17,598 bases of DNA from Caproicibacter sp002399225 (lineage in GTDB: Bacteria > Bacillota > Clostridia > Oscillospirales > Acutalibacteraceae): the NCBI GenBank assembly GCA_036756705.1, contig DAIOKN010000035.1, positions 1-17,598 on the forward strand, in the 5' to 3' direction. The notes below the pieces were generated by a model. The model searched no databases. It saw only the letters and a list, made by a program, of their open reading frames with translations, and was not told the DNA's origin. Positions 14,695 to 17,598 of the stretch are shown here, one piece after another (the first letter of the stretch is position 1; the number at the start of each line of letters is the position of its first letter). The position numbers were made by a program, and so were the translations under genes.

Positions 14695-14744
14695 TGTCGG
14701 ATTAAAATTTATTATAGTTTCCTCTGTCCGCTGTTTCTGTCAAA
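14695..14744 (-). promoter_or_regulatory. spoIIG-type promoter with wide spacer and Spo0A-box-like sites
   Basis: Minus strand: a perfect -35 TTGACA (14738-14743) and a perfect -10 TATAAT (14711-14716) are separated by 21 bp, which sigma-A alone uses poorly. The B. subtilis spoIIG promoter has the same unusual feature (about 22 bp) and needs phosphorylated Spo0A to work. TGTCAAA (14738-14744, over the -35) and TGTCGGA (14695-14701) each differ by one base from the Spo0A box TGTCGAA. Spo0A control is inferred from this resemblance. Confidence 0.7.
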
Positions 14745-14794
14745 TTCTGTTTTGCACAATAAATAAGAATCATTCAGAAGGCTTCGGCCGTTAA

Positions 14795-14887
14795 GGAAAT
14801 AAAAGCAAAAATTTTATTTCCTATATAATATAATTTATCAATATATATAGTTATTTTCTGTTTTTTTTATATTTAGCAACTATATAT
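14795..14887. repeat. AT-rich spacer with two inverted repeats
   Basis: The stretch from about 14790 to 14900 is strikingly AT-rich compared with the genes on its left. It contains a perfect 10-bp inverted repeat GGAAATAAAA/TTTTATTTCC (14795-14804, 14812-14821, 7-base loop). A second one is ATATATAGTT/AACTATATAT (14843-14852, 14878-14887, 25-base loop). I see no gene in 14745-14969. This may mark the left edge of acquired DNA or a protein-binding region. Confidence 0.5.
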
Positions 14888-14914
14888 TGCATTTTATGGG
14901 CTAAAAGGCGATTG

Positions 14915-14943
14915 TTGACAAATTCCGGTCATTTCAGTATAAT
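14915..14943 (+). promoter_or_regulatory. Consensus sigma-A promoter of the chimeric tRNA gene
   Basis: A perfect TTGACA (14915-14920), a 17-bp spacer and a perfect TATAAT (14938-14943) lie 26 bases upstream of the tRNA-like sequence. This is a stable-RNA-strength promoter, so the fused gene is probably transcribed. Confidence 0.9.
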
Positions 14944-14969
14944 AACAATTGTTGTCCTTCTCGGTAGAT

Positions 14970-15067
14970 GGCTCGGTAGTTCAGCTGGTTAGAACGCTAG
15001 CCTGTCACGCTAGAGGTCGTCCTTGGTAAGGACGAGGTCACGCGTTCGAATCGCGTTAGCAGCTCCA
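14970..15067 (+). tRNA. Chimeric tRNA gene: tRNA-Asp(GTC) 5' part fused to tRNA-Thr(GGT) 3' half
   Basis: Bases 14970-15018 are a normal tRNA-Asp up to the variable loop: acceptor GGCTCGG, D arm GTTC/GAAC, anticodon arm CTAGC-CTGTCAC-GCTAG with anticodon GTC, then AGGTC. Without any T arm of its own it runs into a second anticodon arm, CGTCC-TTGGTAA-GGACG (15018-15034, anticodon GGT, threonine), then AGGTC, T arm ACGCG-TTCGAAT-CGCGT, acceptor strand TAGCAGC, T and CCA. The two acceptor strands do not pair (only the outermost, one inner and one wobble position fit), so the 98-base RNA cannot form a normal tRNA. A long-variable-arm tRNA is ruled out by the non-pairing acceptor ends and the perfect threonine-type loop. 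Likely a deletion product of an Asp-Thr tRNA pair or an integration scar. Confidence 0.85.
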
Positions 15068-15073
15068 AAAAAA

Positions 15074-15104
15074 GCCGCTTAGCTCTAAGGCTAAGCGGCT
15101 TTTT
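15074..15104 (+). terminator. Terminator of the chimeric tRNA transcript
   Basis: A perfect 10-bp stem GCCGCTTAGC (15074-15083) / GCTAAGCGGC (15090-15099) with loop TCTAAG is preceded by an A run and followed by TTTTT. It starts 7 bases after CCA. Confidence 0.92.
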
Positions 15105-15135
15105 AATACCTATTATCAAATTTTTAAAATACCAC

Positions 15136-15182
15136 TTTTGACACCTTTTGACCCTGCATAAAGGGTCAAAAAAGGGTCAAAG
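15136..15182. repeat. TTTTGACCC-type repeat cluster, possible integrase arm sites
   Basis: Two direct copies, TTTTGACACC (15136-15145) and TTTTGACCC (15146-15154), are followed after 8 bases by two inverted copies, GGGTCAAAA (15163-15171) and GGGTCAAAG (15174-15182). The copies are spaced 10 and 11 bp, about one helical turn. Short repeats like this beside a tRNA gene resemble arm-type sites of tyrosine integrases, but no integrase gene is in the window. The rest of 15105-15220 holds one more GC-rich hairpin (GCCCCGCC/GGCGGGGC, 15189-15211) without a T tract, and no gene. Confidence 0.45.
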
Positions 15183-15220
15183 TTATGCGCCCCGCCCATC
15201 TCAGGCGGGGCTCCACTGTT

Positions 15221-15323
15221 TTACCCTTCCGCTTCTTGCTCCGGCAGCCTCCCCTCGATCTCTTTCAGTTCCGCGTTACAGCATCGCCTGGTTTTGTGCG
15301 ACGGTGTTCAGGTTGGCGTTCAT
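15221..15323 (-). pseudogene. Remnant of a small phage-like gene, frameshifted
   Basis: The minus strand reads MNANLNTVAQNQAML and hits a TAA at 15276-15278. Skipping one base there restores NAELKEIEGRLPEQEAEG and a natural stop at 15221. The repaired peptide of about 33 aa is rich in Asn, Gln and Glu and has coiled-coil character, like the short proteins encoded after phage tail genes; that identity is only a guess. The base composition changes abruptly to AT-rich just upstream (15324 on), so the 5' part may have been lost when the AIPR segment arrived. Confidence 0.35.
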
Positions 15324-15399
15324 GAAAGCAAAATCAAAAGATCCCAATTGGTATATACGCTCGTGCAATTATATAGCTTTAAATTAATGTTAATCAAAA

Positions 15400-17253
15400 T
15401 CACATATAAATAAAATTTTTAATAATATCGCTATTTGGAATAAATCGTAATGCGTTATTGATACAACGATCTATTAACGGTAAATCTAATTCTTGCTTAA
15501 TCATATTGTTATAATCAGTAGAATTCATCCTGCAAAATTCTTCCATATACATTCCGGTTATATTTTTGAAGAAAGTATATATAACATTTAGTCGCTTCGT
15601 ATCACTAAATAGATAACTAAATTTTGCATTCCTAGCATCTAAGTTATCTGATTTAAATGTAGAACCAATGAATCCAATTAAATAATATGATATAGGAATT
15701 CTTTTATCAGCACTTTTTTTCTTTTCTACTTCCGCCTTTGCAAACAATAAGTAAATTTCTAGCATCTGATTTGTTGTAAATTTTTCTGATATGTTAAGAG
15801 AAAAGTCTTTATATAAAGGGCTATTAGGCTTAAGTACAGAACTTCCCTTTCTAAAAGCTATGCATCCATTTTTATCAAAAGCTAATAGCACCTTTAAAAG
15901 CTTTTCAAGCGGTACCATAATATTTGATAATCTATCACAAGGTAATAAAAATCGATTAAGAAATATTTTACCCTTGTTATATAATTCTGCTAACTCTGCT
16001 TTTTTGTCATGAAATTTTGTCGTAAATTCGTTTTTATCACTTGGCTTAACGAGAAGTAAAAAGCCACGTGAAATAAAATCTGCTTGTAGATTTTTGAAGA
16101 AGTCATGCTTTGATGCAAATGCTTTGTCATTTATACCATTTTGGCTATTTGTATATCTAACAATATTCTTTTCCAAATCTTTTTTCTCAGTCTTAGTTAA
16201 TTGATCTAAAACGAATACTTTTACAAGTACATAAGTTCTTTCGAATTCTTTTCTCATTTGCTCGTTACTATAATGGGATAGAACTTCAGCAATAGAATTT
16301 ATAGTTTGGCAACCATTAACAATTTGAGGATTTTTTAATTCAAAGCCATAATGATTATTAAACTTATTTATTGCAAAATGTTCTGAGCCACGCAATGTTC
16401 TACATTCTTCACAAATAATTGTAATACCATTGTTATAATAGAAAAAATTTTCTCTATCACTAGGAGATTTTAAGGTTGCTATAATACCATTATTGATACC
16501 TCTTGTTCCTAAAAATTCACGTATGTTTTCTTCAAATATTTCATAATTTTTTTCTAAAGCTTTTTGGTACATATTATATAAATCAGCGATATTGACCATT
16601 ACATAACGTAAATCGATCATCCAATCCATTCCATAATCTTTTGGGCGTACATCGAGCGATGTTGCTGAATATTTAGTTGGTAAAGTTGCTATAAATGATA
16701 CCTTATTTGTAAAACGATCGCCATAATATATTGACTTAATATCTGCCAGCCGATATAATTTTGCATCAACAAATGCTTTCACTTTTTCATCAGAAAAATT
16801 AAAAGCTGAAAATAAATCATCTTCCGTTTTATTTTTCATATTATTTGTTACATAAAAGTGAAGCCATATTTTATATTCACTGTCGCCACAAACGCGATCA
16901 AATATTTTTTGCAATTCCGGTGATCTTTTATAATTTCCAGCAGATAAAACTTTTAACGGCGTCACGAGGAAATCCGAAATTTCTTCTCTCGCAATTGGAG
17001 TACTTTCATCGTAATATTTGTTTTGTATTATAAATAGTTCTTTTGTATCTTCATAATGGACAAAGCAGTCAATACCCTTATCATTTGCGTCTGTTACAAA
17101 TGTTGGAATCATTTCTTCATCTATACTATATAACTTATTCAGTATCCAATAATTAAAAGCAAATGCATCATTAGTTAATCTTTTATCCAAATATGAATAA
17201 TCTTGTTGAATAAGATGAATATCCTCTTTTATTTGCTGCATAAAGTTATCCAT
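15400..17253 (-). CDS. AIPR-family protein (putative abortive phage-infection resistance)
   Basis: A 617-aa protein. The AIPR domain is marked by NIREFLGTRGINNGI (243-257), FYYNNGITIICEEC (271-284) and NPQIVNGCQTINSI (308-321). The N-terminal part has GIDCF (60-64) and ELFIIQNKYYD (72-82), the D...(E)xQxK pattern of Mrr-like PD-(D/E)xK nuclease folds; nuclease activity is inferred. AIPR proteins are associated with phage defence, so this is probably a stand-alone anti-phage gene; partner genes such as Z1-type helicases are absent nearby. By eye the gene is about 30% GC, far below neighbours on both sides, a sign of transfer. The start at 17253 has AAAGGAT rather far upstream (about 13 bases). 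It has its own promoter at 17295-17323 and no evident terminator after the stop. Confidence 0.88.
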   Translation of the reverse strand: MDNFMQQIKEDIHLIQQDYSYLDKRLTNDAFAFNYWILNKLYSIDEEMIPTFVTDANDKGIDCFVHYEDTKELFIIQNKYYDESTPIAREEISDFLVTPLKVLSAGNYKRSPELQKIFDRVCGDSEYKIWLHFYVTNNMKNKTEDDLFSAFNFSDEKVKAFVDAKLYRLADIKSIYYGDRFTNKVSFIATLPTKYSATSLDVRPKDYGMDWMIDLRYVMVNIADLYNMYQKALEKNYEIFEENIREFLGTRGINNGIIATLKSPSDRENFFYYNNGITIICEECRTLRGSEHFAINKFNNHYGFELKNPQIVNGCQTINSIAEVLSHYSNEQMRKEFERTYVLVKVFVLDQLTKTEKKDLEKNIVRYTNSQNGINDKAFASKHDFFKNLQADFISRGFLLLVKPSDKNEFTTKFHDKKAELAELYNKGKIFLNRFLLPCDRLSNIMVPLEKLLKVLLAFDKNGCIAFRKGSSVLKPNSPLYKDFSLNISEKFTTNQMLEIYLLFAKAEVEKKKSADKRIPISYYLIGFIGSTFKSDNLDARNAKFSYLFSDTKRLNVIYTFFKNITGMYMEEFCRMNSTDYNNMIKQELDLPLIDRCINNALRFIPNSDIIKNFIYM

Positions 17254-17294
17254 AATTTATGAACTCATCCTTTCAATCAAAATTATTTTCCAAT

Positions 17295-17323
17295 ATTATA
17301 CACTTTTTCTATGTATTATACAA
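17295..17323 (-). promoter_or_regulatory. Sigma-A promoter of the AIPR gene
   Basis: Minus strand: TTGTAT (17318-17323), a 17-bp spacer and a perfect TATAAT (17295-17300). A second TATAAT overlaps the -35 region (17315-17320), so two overlapping starts are possible. This allows expression independent of phage genes. Confidence 0.75.
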
Positions 17324-17365
17324 GATTTTTACATGTTTTCTGTGGCCTTCACTCAATTGTCCATT

Positions 17366-17398
17366 AAAAAAATAGGCCCCCGGATTGCTCCGGAGGCC
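17366..17398 (-). terminator. Terminator of the phage-like gene at the right edge
   Basis: Minus strand: GGCCTCCGGA-GCAA-TCCGGGGGCC (10-bp stem with one G-U pair, 17375-17398) is followed by TATTTTTTT. It lies 32 bases after the stop at 17431 and separates that gene from the AIPR promoter. Confidence 0.88.
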
Positions 17399-17430
17399 AT
17401 TGCTCTGTCTATGCCGTTTTCTGCGTGGGA

Positions 17431-17598
17431 TTACGCTGCGCCCTTGCTGCCGGCCGGGGTCTGTGCCGTCCCGCCGACCACCTTTTGCGCCGCCTGCACC
17501 GCTTCGACGGCGGACTGCAGTGCCCTTGCCGCCGTGTCCTGCGCGTCTTTTGCTGTGCCGGACTTTGCCGCCAGTGTTTCCGCCGTCAGGGCTTCCCT
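17431..17598 (-). CDS. C-terminal end of a phage-like structural protein (partial)
   Basis: The frame is open to the window edge and ends at TAA 17431-17433, giving 55 residues: alanine-rich with heptad-like spacing (TAARALQSAVEAVQAAQKVV), then a flexible TPAGSKGAA tail. High GC, unlike the AIPR gene next to it. An Ala/Gln-rich helical end with a terminator is what tail-fibre or similar prophage structural genes often look like, but no domain is visible in this short piece, so the function is a guess. Its start and most of its length lie beyond the window. Confidence 0.6.
   Translation of the reverse strand, partial: REALTAETLAAKSGTAKDAQDTAARALQSAVEAVQAAQKVVGGTAQTPAGSKGAA

Noticed and set aside
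14970..15067. A normal long-variable-arm tRNA (Ser, Leu or Tyr type)
   Set aside because: The extra arm has a 7-base anticodon loop TTGGTAA with a 5-bp stem, and the acceptor ends do not pair, so it is a fusion of two class I tRNAs.
15148..15387. Plus-strand open frame of 79 codons after the tRNA locus
   Set aside because: It starts in the TTTTGACCC repeat cluster, crosses a GC-rich hairpin and spans the composition break at 15324; no homology pattern is visible.
1..17598. CRISPR array, insertion sequence or transposase
   Set aside because: No regularly spaced repeats and no transposase-like frame were found on either strand.

Overview
The window looks like the chromosome of an anaerobic, spore-forming Firmicute of class Clostridia, probably an Oscillospirales/Ruminococcaceae-type lineage. 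It carries the sporulation genes spoIIGA, sigE, sigG and a YlmC/YmxH-family gene. Codon use is GC-moderate, GTG and TTG starts are common, purine-rich ribosome binding sites are strong, and promoters are of sigma-A type. The genus is inferred, not proven.

Left part (1-3550): the 3' part of tRNA-Gly(CCC) and its terminator, then a run of minus-strand genes. These are a sorbose/mannitol-reductase-like SDR enzyme with a structured leader, an XRE regulator plus small membrane protein pair behind a perfect inverted repeat, a flavoredoxin-like flavin reductase, a DUF1847 protein, and a decayed radical SAM fragment.

Copper block (3590-7891, plus strand): a CsoR-type operator inside a sigma-A promoter drives copA, csoR (ATGA overlap) and copZ. 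This is a complete efflux pump, copper sensor and chaperone unit. A UGT-type glycosyltransferase follows, broken by a 1-base frameshift, and then a strong terminator.

Core block (7895-14744): minus-strand tsf, rpsB, a YlmC/YmxH gene, sigG, sigE and spoIIGA, read leftwards. Two plus-strand genes, cca (tRNA nucleotidyltransferase) and a DNA-deoxyinosine/uracil glycosylase, sit between sigE and sigG and separate what is one cluster in Bacillus. The spoIIGA-sigE promoter has a consensus -35 and -10 separated by 21 bp with Spo0A-box-like sequences, the layout known for the Bacillus spoIIG promoter. sigG has its own sigma-F/G-like promoter.

Right part (14760-17598): an AT-rich spacer leads into a perfect sigma-A promoter and a chimeric tRNA gene. 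Its 5' half is tRNA-Asp(GTC) through the variable loop; its 3' half is tRNA-Thr(GGT) from the anticodon stem to CCA. A terminator, a cluster of TTTTGACCC-type repeats that could be integrase arm sites, a frameshifted small phage-like gene remnant, a very AT-rich AIPR-family (abortive phage resistance) gene with its own promoter, and the end of a GC-rich phage-like structural gene follow. I read this as the edge of a prophage or island at a tRNA locus, carrying a single-gene putative anti-phage module. The tRNA fusion and the AIPR gene are the most unusual content here.
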